The position numbers and the translations under genes were made by a program. Of a stretch of DNA of 64,000 bases, positions 38,101-51,900 are shown one piece after another. Origin of the DNA: Narthecium ossifragum (taxonomy: Eukaryota; Streptophyta; Magnoliopsida; Dioscoreales; Nartheciaceae). Under the pieces are notes generated by a model, which was given only the letters and a program-made list of their open reading frames with translations, was not told where the DNA came from and searched no databases. Positions within the stretch are counted from its first letter, which is position 1; each line of letters begins with the position of its first letter. The DNA lies in contig OY986963.1 in NCBI GenBank assembly GCA_963920575.1, positions 5,680,896-5,744,895 on the forward strand, in the 5' to 3' direction.

Positions 38101-41100
38101 TCAGAAAAGGAAGAAGAAAGGAAAGAAATTTGCAAAACAAAAGTGTCGCAATGTTGCAGGTGAGCATCCCATGCAATTGGCAGCTAATACTCCAAGGAAA
38201 TGTGCAAAAACATGTTCATGCAGAGCCTAAAACCAAGGATAACTGTGCCAGTGGCATACATATTAGTGTATTACCAGTCTAAAAGAAAGGAAAGAAATGG
38301 AAGAAGAAAGGAAAGAAACTTGCAAAACAAAAGTGTCGCAGTGTATGCAATTGGTACCTAATACTCCAAGAAAATGTGCTAAAACATGTTCATGCAGAGT
38401 CTGAAACCAAGGATTACTGTGCCAGTGGCATAGGTGTTACCGGTCTCTGCCCGACACAATAGAACAGGTCGCCGGCGGCAAGAAGATCTTCAAGTTCCGT
38501 TTGAGATGTGTAGGCACGGGTCTGTGCTGATACATGTATTGTGCCAAAATTTTACCAACATAATATGTTACTGACAAGGACAACATGGTATTCCTTCTCT
38601 AAAACTAATTTTTAAACAGTTTTTAGTAGCCAATAACCCTTGAAAATTGGATTGACTAACAGCGCAGAACCCTTTCTCCAATAAAACCAGTTTTTTGGTT
38701 GGTCCGCCAAACCAAAAGACCTTATTAGTGATAAGTACACCAATCCAAATTCTCAAATCTACTGAAGGCCTTGATATATCCAGAAGCGTGATGTGGAGTG
38801 CTAACTGCTAAGTACTGTGCTACACGAAAGAAGTCTTGCAGCAATTTACAGTAACGAAATTATATGAAAATGTGAAGTTCTATGAAAGCTAAAAGTAAAA
38901 AACACTTCAAAGAAGCTGCCACTGATGAAAACTTAAACCAGAAATACATACTACTGATGTGTACTGAACAATAAGATCTAAAATCATCACAACTCAAAGT
39001 ACAACATACATCAGAAACCATGTCTGTAGAACATTCTTACAAGAATGATAATGTGTTCATATATGAAGATATGTCACAAACCATGTTGGCCTTATATACT
39101 GTTACAGGTCAGGCATTACCTTGAACTGTGGTGGATTTGAGCAGCTTTATTTTTCGAAATGAAGTTGGTCATCTTATCGTGCAATCTTTCACTAGCCTGG
39201 CATGGTGGTTAGTATTCAGAAATCATTGACCAAAGTTACATCTTACAACCAAGCACATAAGCAAAGATCCAAGACATCAAGCTCACATCTGCAATGTGTG
39301 CATGTCTAAGCTCAAGCCAGATAGGATCATGATCCTCTAAAAGGACTTCCTTCTTTTCAGGCGCTGAACCTGTTTTACTTGGGACCTACATATAAACATC
39401 TGAAGTAAGAACCTTATAACCGGAAGCTATCACACAAGGTTAATAGCTTCAAAATATTTGAGCAATAGCTTTACCTCGTGCACATATTTGTTGCCGTCCA
39501 TATTCAGTAAATCATGACACATGGCATCATAGGTCCATTCATGTATGATGGGAGCAATCTGCAACATGATGAACCTCAAAATAAATTGCAAGACCTGTTT
39601 TCTTAGATTCATTCAATAACATAACCACTCATTCACAATGCACAAAATTATAGGTTGTACCTGGTCAACTGATCGATCCAGGATGAGTAAATCACAAGTC
39701 TCTCTCTGGGGAAATTCCGGAATAGTAGCTCTATACTTGGCAAGGCAGTTCCAAACTCCAGCAGCAAGCTTTGTCGGCACTAAGTCACGGAGAGAGGTCA
39801 TTGTAGAAGCATCCAAAGATGACTTAGCAGCACGGTAGCGCACATTAGGAAATTCCTAAGAAAAAAGAGAATAAGATGCTTAACATAGCAAAAACAAGTG
39901 GAACTGTCAAAAGACACAAAATTCAAAACTACAGACAATAAGATGCTTAAAAAAACAAAAGGAACTAGCAACTGCAAAAACTACAGTCTCAAATTTCTCC
40001 ACCATCATACATAACATGAATAACAATGAGATATGCATACTCAAAAGTTCTTGGAAAGTGTTAGTTTATATTACAACATATGCTGAGCAAAGTGATTCTA
40101 AAGGCTGATTGGAAATGATACATGAAAATGTGTTGATTGCAATATTCTGCCTCATAGCAGAAGGAAATGGATGACCAAAAAGCACCTTTTCTTTCCGCAT
40201 GTAGACACTATAGAGTAGTAAGTAAACCTAGACAGAGCAGATTGTCAGCATGCTGTAAGGTTTCTATCAAGGATGCATGACGTACATGAAAACCACTACA
40301 TGACAAGGGGTGATATGTAGGAATACATCCGATGCTCGATAGCCAACCCTTTATTTTCTTATTTTCTAGTATATATCAGCAAGTTATGTATCATTCAGTT
40401 TCAATCAAAAGGTTACAGTTTTACACTTCACCTCACTAACCTGATAAGGATCCTACACAAAGTATCTAAATGTAGTTAGGCTAAGCAGATTATCATCACA
40501 TGTTTTCCCTTGTGCACCAATACAGGACAGGGGGGCAATATTCCTTGTCTACGTCGAATAATTCAGTTCAAATCAAAATATTAAAATACTTTCAACTCTT
40601 TACACCACTAAATCGATAAGGATACTATAGAGAGTGTAGGAACTTAGAATTAGATTTTAAATCATCAGCTGTAAAGTTCCCATTAAGTACGCAGAGTTTC
40701 CCTTTCTAACCACTATGTGACAAACACTAACATCTAGAATGCAGCCAATGATGAATGATCTATATCCACACATTTACTTTGACACAGTTGTGAGGACCAG
40801 TACCTCCATATATTATAAACCGCTTTATGTGAGTCTATGGCTTAGGCATTTTGGTTTGACTCAGTTCGAGCCCGACCAAATTTGGTTTTGTTTGCCTCAT
40901 AGGACAATTTGGTAAACTGATCCTTCTAGAAATGGTTTTTCACCTGAGGCTGTGCATGTACATTGACCCTTCTTGTTGTTTGTGTTATTCAGAGTGCTCA
41001 AATGCGGAATCTGAACTCGGGCGATGAAATCACCCTAGCGACGCAAGTTTTGTGTTGTTCGCTCCATCGAGCCTGGCATCTTCATCGAGCAGGACCGACA

Positions 41101-44100
41101 TCTACAAAATGTCATCGATCAGCGATTCACATGTGCAAGCCGTCATGGATTCTTGATAAAGAAATTTTCTCCTCTTGTCGAGTGAGAGCGCTAACAAGAG
41201 ATCACTGTCGATCAGCGCATTTTTGTGAACGAACCACTGGATTCACGCCACGTCGTGCCTTTGCTCGATCAATGAGACAATCTCAATCGAGTGTCGTGGT
41301 GTAACCTAGGGTTCTTATTTTGCTTGCTTAATTTGACACCACTTAGAGAAGAGATTGGAGTTGGAGCCTTCACTAGCGAGGAAGGGAGTTTGCCTAGGCC
41401 ATCCTTTAGAAACTTTCTTCATACAAACCACATAGAGAGTTTCTGCCCATTTCTCTTCAAACAGATTCTTAGGGTTATGAGTGAGGGTTTTTTGTGATTT
41501 CTTCTCCTAATAATATTCTATATCATGCCATGAGACTCTGCTTTAACTGTCATAATGTTTGAACTTTGTTTTCTATAGTTTTGAATATGAAGAAGTTATA
41601 AGGCTTGCTACTTGGAGAACTTCGATCGATCAAGAATCTTGACCCAATTTAACAAGGGGTCCACAGGGAGGAGTTTCTTTTGGATATATTGTTTCTAGTA
41701 TAAGTTATAAGGCTTGCTGCTTTCATCGGCTTCTCAATCTAGTTTTCGGATATATTGTTTCTAGTAACATATCTAAATATCACGAGGTTTGGAAATGTTT
41801 ATGATATATAGTTGGTAGGCCCTACATGAGGCCAAGCCCTATGTGAGGCTTTCATGCTTATCTTGTTATTTGATGCATGTCATTAGTTTAGAAATGATTG
41901 TGTGTGGTTCACGCATATAGCTGTGCATTACATGCATTTGGATTAGGTTGAGAAAGAAACAGTAATTTGCTGATTTATAGACTCGGATAGTCCGAATCTT
42001 GCCCTAGGACAGGGGCCATGGGTTGATGGATGCCTAGGTCACTAGAGTTGATCTCCAAAGTTCATGGTTGTGAATCAAGTTTCAAGGTTAGTTTCAGATA
42101 GTTGACTTGAGTTGACTTATGATCGAAGGTTTAGGTATTGTTTCGGGATTCCAAGGCTCGATGCCTATTGGGCAAGGATGTATATATACAACTATGGGTC
42201 CGCATCAGTGTTATGTGGCCACATGGAGTTGTAGTTCAGGATGAGGGTTGGTGGTTGCTGTAGAGTGTTGCTTCCCTTGAGCCATGGCGGAATCTGACAC
42301 TTTCTTATCTATCTTTTAGTTGTGCCGCTACAGTAGAACCCTACTGAACTTAAAGCTCGTCCTATCTAGGCTACAAGTGTAGGTGTAGGGCAGGTCCCTC
42401 TACTTCTGAAGTCCATACTTCAGGTGGCACGGTGGATTGAGGAGTGGCATCGAGGATCCCATGGCTTTTTTTCAAATCTTTACGTTTCAATCTTTATCTT
42501 CAATGTATATTATATACATGAGCTCGAAATTTCATTATGATATATATCTCGAATGTTTCCCTAAATTTGTAATCAATTTTTGTAATATTATAGGTTTATG
42601 TTTTAATTGTCTTCCTTGTAGTTGTATTGATTAGATATGGTTGTGGGGATGATGTATGCCCCTTAAGGCCTCGTTTGGTTCACCGTATGAGGGAATGTAT
42701 AGTATAATATTATACGTTGGCATCCTTATACAGTGTTTGGTGAGAAAATGGATAGTATAAAATTATACGATGGATAATTTTATACGTTGGGCGGCATATA
42801 ACTTTATACCACCTCTAAGACAGTACAATTTTATAAGGCACCTATCGTATTAATTTTGTTTCGTAGAATACCATAACTGCCCTTATATTCTAATAAGGGA
42901 CCACAGCCTTGATAAAAAAAAAATATTCGCCTCTTTTTTTTCTGAAATACATGACGCTCCTTCTAGGGTTAGGTCCCCGACTCGATTTCGGCAACGGTAA
43001 GGACTACACCTTTCTATATGATTTGTTGAATGCATTAGATGGAGAGCTAAACCGCTTCTCTTCTTTCTTTGTTTCTCCTTTTTTCCTCAACGGAGTTATG
43101 TCCCTGTGTTTGAGGAACCCATCAGGCATCAATGCTTTTTTAATTTATTATACCTGAATAGGTTGATAAATTTATTTTGTTTTGTTATACATATTATATA
43201 GGTTATCATGGATTCTAAACAAGATAAGGTGGCGGCACTTTTAGTTTTACATAAAAAATGTAAGAAAACTTTTCATATTTGCATCACAAACTACATGGCA
43301 ATAGCTGACATTGTGTGTTATCTATATGAGAAGCACAACGTGAATCAAAGGTCTTTTGTTAACCATGGGTATAGGAGAGAATGGCTTGACCGTATTCTCA
43401 TACATGATGATAATGTGGCATGCATTGAGCAACTGCGGTTAGACATACATACGTTTAGTATCCTATATAACCTTCTTTGTACTGAGGGTAAGTTGAAAAA
43501 TAATGGTAGAGTATCTATGGAGGAACAAGTTGCAATGTTTCTCTACATATTGGCTCATCATGTAAAAAATAGAGGGATAAAACACACCTTAATTAGATCA
43601 GGTGAGACAGTGAGTAGATAGTTTAATCATGTGTTGAATGCGATTTTGAGACTTCATGGAACTCTACTTCACACTCCGGAACCTATCACCGAGGACTATA
43701 CAGATTCTAAATGGAGATTCTTTAAGGTAATTGCTCAAATGTGGTCATGAATACAAGTCTTCTATTTTTTCTAAATTAGAAAGCTTTCATTAACATGATC
43801 CCCTTTCCTATTTTTATAGAATTGCTTAGGTGCCTTAGATGGTACACACATACGGGTACATGTTCCTCAGGCTGATAAACCAAGATATCGAACACGCAAA
43901 AGGTGAAATTGCCACCAATGTGTTAGGTGTGTGTTCACATGATTTGAAGTTTATTTATGTATTGCCTGGATAGGAAGGATCTGCTTCTGACTCAAGAGTG
44001 TTAAGAGATGCAATTAGCAGGCCAAATGGGTTCAAGGTTCCAACCGGTAAGAAGTGTTATCATGTCTTCTGTCATTACAATATATCTCAAATACTTAGCC

Positions 44101-45948
44101 CTAATAATTTTATATTGGTATTAGGATACTATTACCTAGTGGATGCTGGATACACAAATTGGGAACGCTTCCTCACACCATACCGAGGAATTCGCTATCA
44201 CCTAAATGACTGGAGAAGTAATGGAAATGCTCCATCGAATGCAGAAGAGTTGTTTAACTATAGGCATCCATCGGCAAGGAATGTGATAGAACGATGTTTT
44301 GGTCTACTCAAAATGCGTTGGAGCATACTTAGGAGCCTATGTTTCTACCCAATAAAAACCCAGATACGAATTATACATGTTTGTTGCCTATTGCATAACC
44401 TAATAAGGACTGAGATGCCCACTGATCCAGTTGAAAGAGAATTGGGTGCAAAATATTGATTCCAGGATGAATGCATAAGGTACAACATTCCTTGAGGACA
44501 GGATGAATGCATTGTTTCCAGGAGCTGGTATTAACTACAAGCCCCATATTGATTCTGCTATTAGACAAATGAAGAAAAAGTACAATGTTGTCATTGATGC
44601 TATGAGTATGAGTGACTTTGGATGGAATGATGAGTGCAAGATGATTGTAGTGGACAGTGAGGATGTGTGGCTTGCTTATGTCAAGGATAATATTTTTATG
44701 CATATAATTTCTCATTGTGTTATTAAGATTAACACACTAATTTTTGTGTGTTGCTTTATCTAGAGGGAGCCTTTAGCAAAGAAAAAGAGGAATGTTCCTT
44801 TTCCTCACTTCGAGAAATTGGCCAACATTTTTAAGAGGGATCGAGCCACTGGAGTGGGTGTTGAGCAAGTTGTGGACGCTATAAATGAAGTTGATAGCCA
44901 GGATAATGCAATGGGTGAAAGCACTACTGATGGACTTGAGTTTTTGAAGCAGAACCATCTCCGAACCAAACTCTTCCAAGACATGAACCCGGAAGCTCTA
45001 ACACTCGTGGAAAAAAGATGTCGTGGAGCGTGAATGGGTCTTAGTCCCTTGAACCAGAATTCTCTCCAAATCAAACCCTTCCAGGACATGAAGCTGGGAG
45101 CTCTATCACTCGTGGAAAAAAGAGATCACGGAAAAAAAGAGATCACGGAACATGGATGGGCTAGCTGCATCTTTTCTACAACTTGGTAATTCAATGGTGG
45201 AAGTCTTGCATAAATCAAATGAGGAGTTTAAGAATGCTGCGAACCGCTTGGGTCATGGAGTGGCTTTGAGGGATGGCCAGAGGTATTTTGCAGGAAAACT
45301 TGCAAGGTTTGGGTTCACTCAAGACGAGTGCACAGGTGCTGGAATTAAATTACTTCGTGATAGTGCCGTGCTGCAACTCTTTTGGGGATCCACTATTGCA
45401 ATAGCTAAAATGCTTTTAAGCTAGCTATAATGCTTGCAGTTTGAAAAGAATTTTTTAAAAATTCTGGGAATAATCTGCTCCGTAGTCTTTTCTGGATGTT
45501 GGTACAGGTTGACAACTTGTTTCTCTAGGACTAACAACTAGGTCACTTGGTCATGTTATATGTTTTGGATGCTTAAATTCTATATTTTTTATGCAATTTG
45601 GATGTTTTATCCTCTGATTGTGTGCATGTCCTAATCTCCTGAAGACTGTATGTTCTATTTTTGTTTCGTTAAACACACGTTAAAATATTTATGCGCATTT
45701 ACTTTGGTCAAATAAATGACCTAAAACAAACATGACCTTGCAAATGTAATAGCCACTACTCCATGAGTTTATATATATTCCCAATATACACGAGTATAGG
45801 CCCTTGCAATATGTTTGGTACTTAAGGCATGTTTGTCAATTCATAAAATTTTATACTACACATCATTTATTTGTCTTATTACCAAACACTGTATAGTACT
45901 AGGTGGGCCCCCGTGCCACCTAGCACGGGTAACCACCCACCCCCCATT

Positions 45949-45991
<43 letters not shown>

Positions 45992-48900
45992 TCGGTTAAA
46001 CTCACTGACATGGATCTATTTATGCCACGTATGCGATCGAGATATATGACTCGGATGATGACTCATATGCCACGTCATAAAAGTTACTTTATAAGATAGA
46101 TAACTCTAATATTACACAATCTTATCCAATGTTGTTCCAAACACTGTATAGTATTAAACCTGGTATTAAATTATACGTTGTATAGCTTATACAATGTATA
46201 AAGTTATACGTCCCTATCCTATACGGCGAACCAAATGGGCCCTAAGTGTTTTAAGTTTTGTACCTTCTGCTTGTATACAATTTTCGTGTCACAAAGTTGT
46301 GTTTAGAATGATTAAATGGCTTTACGCACCCGTATCCAGATGGGTATCATGGGGCAATGTGAGACAGTTGACAATAGGGCATAGGCATATATTGTAGCAT
46401 ATCAAGGTCTCCTATGCCATGGCAAGGGAATGCGCGACCCATATGCTGGCAAGATATGCGCATTACCATCACAGATCAGATGATTTTACCCCAACCACTT
46501 TTGAATTTTAGAAAATTAGGGTGAGATCCAACCTAACAAGGGTAGATCGACAATAGGATACAAATTTGCTATTCCCCAACTGCAATTAATCTGCTCAAAA
46601 TTCTTATGTAATACTGGGAAAAATACTTTCACGGTTATTCTTACACAAATAAAAAAACTTTAACTTTATTTTCCATGGGTCTAACATCAAAATGCTAGAT
46701 CTATGAAGAATAAGCCTTAGAAGACATAGATCTAGTGTCTTATTCAAGTTTTTCACTGATTCCACTTGTTTCAGAGATGAAAACAAATAACTTCGAGGCG
46801 AAATCTTAGCGAAGAGATAGCCAATTCTGTGCTAATCGTCCTTTCTTTGCCTTTCTACTCCTCTCATTTTTCTTCTCTTTTTTGGCTGAAACTATGAGTT
46901 TCTAAAGGTTAAGTCCGGACCCATCCCGCCTCCTCAATTTTGCGGGACAATCCCTTTTTTCCTGCTAGCACGTAGCCGCTACTAATATGTGTTGCAATCA
47001 TTATTCAGTACCATTGAAGATGCTATTCAATTTTTAATCTCACACACAACAAGGCAGGGCCAAAGTGGTGTGCCCTAGCATGATATATGTATCGGCAACA
47101 ATTGGTGCCAATACATCTACCGAAGCCTGACGAGCTCTGCGCCGGCAGCATGTATCATGTTCGCCAACGACTGGCATAATAATCCTTGAAGATAGGTGCT
47201 ACTGACATTCTTCAAAAGAATATATCTTTTGCATGTCCTGCAACTTGGAACCAAATAAATCTAGAAACGGCAGATCCTCTGCAAGATGCGTAGTCATTGT
47301 GGATGATAAGTTAATAACAATAAATCGAAACGTGCTTTTGTTTCTTTCAACTTTTTGTCCAGACCACAAATGACATCTGAGGAAGGCTCTTGGATATTTA
47401 TGGAAAGCTAAAAAGGGGGTTGGAAGGAACTAAGGATGAAATTAGAATACTTCAATATGGTAAAATGTCTAAACTTGCACAGGTGAAGCACTTATTTAGT
47501 TTTCCATTCACAGACCATCATCACGCATATTGAACTCCAAGGGGAAGAAGAACTGGTTTCACCCTTGTCCCTACTCTCTATGATATAGATGACCGTCAAA
47601 CTAAAACTAGTATTAACTAGCAGAAAAGAGTAACAAAATATATTAAGAGAAATTAAAATTAAACTGAGATCAACATGATTTTTGTTGACATACCCTCAAT
47701 GAAGCAAAAGTTGTCGCAATGCGGATCGCTATTGTATTTAAGCAGGCATTGTACTTGTTAAAACTTTCAGCATTTTCCCCAAATAATTCCTCTAAAGCCC
47801 TCTCATGATCTGTAATAAAGCCCTGCATGGAACACGTCGTATCGGAAAGTATAGCATTGGCATAAGTGAAAGTATCAAAAATCATCACCTACTCTATGGA
47901 AAATGTTAGATCCATGCCAGGCATCTGGTTTCAGAGCAATCATGTTCACAAGTGCCTGGTCAAGTTTAAGATAAAAGAGAATAAAGGGATTCTAAATCAT
48001 GATAAGTACCTGACTATCGATGGCAAAGTATTCCAAGTTCATCTGCAAATGTTTATCAACATAAACAAGAAGCTATAAATCAAAATATGCCTTCAATGAA
48101 AAGTTAACTAAACAATAAATCCACCTTTTACAATGAGAAGAGTTTGAAATGCATGGAAAATTAAATAGGATTAACTATTAACCTCACTTAATGCACCTAT
48201 CCGGGGTAAGACAGCTTTGTCGTTCTTGATGTAAGCCACCAATTCCTTAGGTACAGATGAACTAAAGAAGACATATGCCCTGGAAAGCAATACATCAATT
48301 TAGCATAGAGGAATTGAATCAACAAAGTTAACTATATTCGGAACAACATACATACTTTCTGTACAAAGGGCTTTTACCGGACATATCAGAAAGAAATGTG
48401 ACAACACTGCATCCAACAAAAAATGCACATAGAGAAAACTATCAGTATCAGCAACATCATACAGAGTACTCTGGAAACACTTCGGGGAAATAAATAAACA
48501 ATTAAGTACCACAAACTCTATGCATCTCTCAAGAATGTATGACAAGAAAAGCAACAATATAACTGCTTAAAATAACAATCATCAAGAATAATGGCATAGA
48601 GACAACTGTCAATATCAGCAACATCGTACAGACTACAGAGTACTCTGGAAACACTTCGGGGAAATAAATAAACAATTAATTACCACAAACTCTATGCATC
48701 TCTCAAGAATATATGACAAGAAAAGCAACAATATAACTGCTTAAAATAACAATCATCAAGAATAATGGCATAACATCAAACAACAAAATCGTTTGGTGTG
48801 CCAGGCCGCACGCCGGCACTGTGTGCGCCGCCCTGCACAATATCTAAAGAGTATCATGCACAGGGTTCTCAACAGGTTACAGTCCAAACCAGTTAGTAAT

Positions 48901-51900
48901 CGTTCAAACCAGTTTTTTAATATTACTTACTAGATATATAAAATCAGGAACAAAACCCTAGCTACATCACACCCCGCCCCATCCCGCGGCTACCTTCACC
49001 TCCACCGGACTCCTCTGACTCCACAGGACTCCTCTTCTCCTGCTCTTCATCTCCTCCCTGCCCATCTCTTTCTGACACCTCATCCATGCAGTTGGCAAAA
49101 GGGGCGTGCCAAGCAACAGCATTATCATGCAAAGTTCGATGGAGAATATGTCTAATAGCCTACCATATCATAGAACTTTGCATCAGGAACAAGCAAACAG
49201 ATGTCCACATGCAATGATGCAAGTATGCACACACGGACTCACACACCCCCAAGCACACAAGACACAGAAAGGACATTGATATCGCATCACAAATGCCTAC
49301 ATCACCGAGAGAATCGTTGAGCTCGTCGGACAGTGGTCTCCTTGGTCAAGTTAAAAGTCATTGGTGAAGATGGTCCAACAGATCGGCAAATAAGGAAAAT
49401 AAAAATGTCTATGCATGATATTTAATCTATGTTGGCTATAAAAATACAATAATCCTTTGTTTCTCATAAAGGATACATTTAGAACTATGGGAAGATTCCC
49501 AGAACACATCATCAAAATTGACAAGCAAATCAAAGCAAAGCAAACCCTTTACTTTTCTTTTGTTGGCTGGATAAAATATACAGCATCCATTGAAGGCAAT
49601 GGCTGTCTTCTTTTGAAGAGATCTTCCACCACTGCAAGGAAAAAATATAAGTCATATGAGCATTCCCAATGAAGTTTAACCTAAAAGCATGAGAAGCACA
49701 TTGATCTGACAAAAGGATGTTCAAGGGCCTAAAAGGAGAGTTTTGCTATTAAAGAAATGGGGAACAAAGCCAACAGGTCTCATGTGCAGCAAAGCAAGTC
49801 CTTTCTACACTAGGGAAGCACTAATTCAGAGCACATTCTGACTTAGGTACGTTATACAGGTTGCTCATAATTGAAGAGTAAGGAGGAAAATGGAAAATAT
49901 CATGCATTCACCTTAATCTGTTAAACAACATGGACAAAAAGCACAGACATACCAATAGCACTGTTTCCTTTCTTACGCATTCCTTATCAAGGGAAAAATG
50001 GTCAATTTCCAAGACTTACATGAAACTCCTTCCTCCGTGATATCAGCCATCTTGCAAGAATATGACATGACTTTTACAGTAAGTTTGTCCATGATGAGTA
50101 CCTAATAAGCGGTTAACGCACAGAAAGCAAGTTTATACTGACGTCATGAACTCCATAAAAGAAAAGGTAAAGAATCAGTTCTGACTTCTTTGTCGATCAA
50201 AGATGATAAGGGCTCAGATTATTTCCAGACCGCAGACATAGAACAGTACTTTTAAATTAACACAAACATAAATTAATAAGTCACAGTAAGAGTTTCATGG
50301 TTCAACATCATAATGATACGAATCTCATAATGTCATAAGTAATCATATCTTCAAGTGAAGTTCATGTCTATGGTAAATCTTCATAGAAAGAACAGAATAA
50401 AAACTTTAGCAATGTACTAAAGGTAGCAGATACTAAAAGCACCCAACTGCAAAAGATGGAGAAAATCGGGGTAAAAAGTAAACATACACTATTTGATCCT
50501 TATCAGGATTGATTAGTTGCTTGTATTAGGATGCCTTACGAGGATTCTTCCTCATCGAGATCTCTCCCTTAGTCTATTTAAAGGGAAGCAATGATAAAGG
50601 AAAGCATGATTTTTTTTTCCCAATCAAACATTGATTTTGAATAGGCTGAGCACTTCGAAGTTCTTCAGGGCTGGGTTCGCCCTGTCATAGGCATCCTATT
50701 CAATCTTTCCCTTCACCTCCACGTCTAAGACCCATTACAAGTAAAAGACTCGTATCAATAGCCTTCTATAAAAAATGTAATTATATGTTACCTTCCTTCC
50801 ATTACACTTATGTTACTGGGTAAAGGTTTAAGCCAACACAGCCAGATGACCAAAATGCCTCAATTATTAACACCCAAGGATTGCCATGCCGGTGGCACGC
50901 CCCGTGCCGGTACGGTACGTGCCGGTATGGTACGCGCCGTGCCGGACCGGTACGCCCCCGTGCCGGTCACTCGTTTTCAATATCTCTAATTGGCCAAATA
51001 TAATCTCTTATACTAGCGCAGAGCAAAAACATATCAAAGTAGTATAATACAATACATGACACATAATCAACGGCTCAATACATCTCTTATATGAGTACAC
51101 ACCAAGCTCTTTTTCAAACTAACCATAATCTGTCATCCGGTGGTCTAAGATAAATGTTTCTAGTAGAACTCAAAAACAGATAGCACTCCAACAGGAAATT
51201 TATGAAAATTTTCAAACTTTTTTTTAACACCTTCAAATATGGACAAATACTAGTTTTCTCATTTGTCCACCAATTTGAATTAATTTTGATGTAAAATAAA
51301 ACATTTATCAATTAATATGAAAATTATCGTGAGTAATTAACATAGAAAATAGCATCATCAATTAACGTAAAAATTAATATGAATAAGTCATTAAAAAAAA
51401 CTAAATAGCATCAAAAAATAATATAATAACTAAAATAATTATTAACATAAAATTTTAAATTTTCATATGATACATTTAATTATTGGAAAGTTACCATTAT
51501 TAGATAAAAAGAAGGCTAAAAACAATCATTATTAAATAAAAAAATGTTACTAATTACCATCATTAAATAAAAAAAATAACATTTATATGAGGCCTATCAT
51601 TGATAAATAAAAACTAGTGATAAATAACATGCCGATTTTTATTTTTAACTTGTCAGCACTCACTCGCCCCCCACAAATTCACGTGTCCCCTCTCTCTCTC
51701 TTCCCTTTTCATTTACTTTTTCCTCACCCCTCCTCTCTCTCTCTCCCTCCCTTTTCTTTTACTTCTTCCCCACGCCACTTCTCTCACTCTCCTTCTCTTT
51801 TTTTCTCCCGCAGCCCTTCTCTCCCTCTCCTTCTCTTTTTTTCTCCCACAGCCCTCTTCACGCGTCCGCCTCCGTCCGGGCTCCATCTCCTCCTCTTCTC

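Larger units (their letters stand above)
42667..46242 (+). mobile_element. PIF/Harbinger DNA transposon in SEC1 intron 8
   Basis: A 3,576-bp element flanked by TAA target duplications (42664-42666 and 46243-46245), the superfamily's preferred 3-bp TWA site. Termini: GGCCTCGTTTGGTTCACCGT at left, GGGCCCATTTGGTTCGCCGT as the reverse complement at right. Subterminal motifs such as TATACGTTG/CAACGTATA recur at both ends. Inside are a DDE_4-type transposase and a Myb/SANT-like ORF, both on the plus strand, opposite to SEC1. A (CT)n run lies at 45951-45989. Confidence 0.93.

Noticed and set aside
40963..41304. 113-codon frame in SEC1 intron 8
   Set aside because: No recognisable domain, no plausible splice context, and it lies in retroelement-like DNA.
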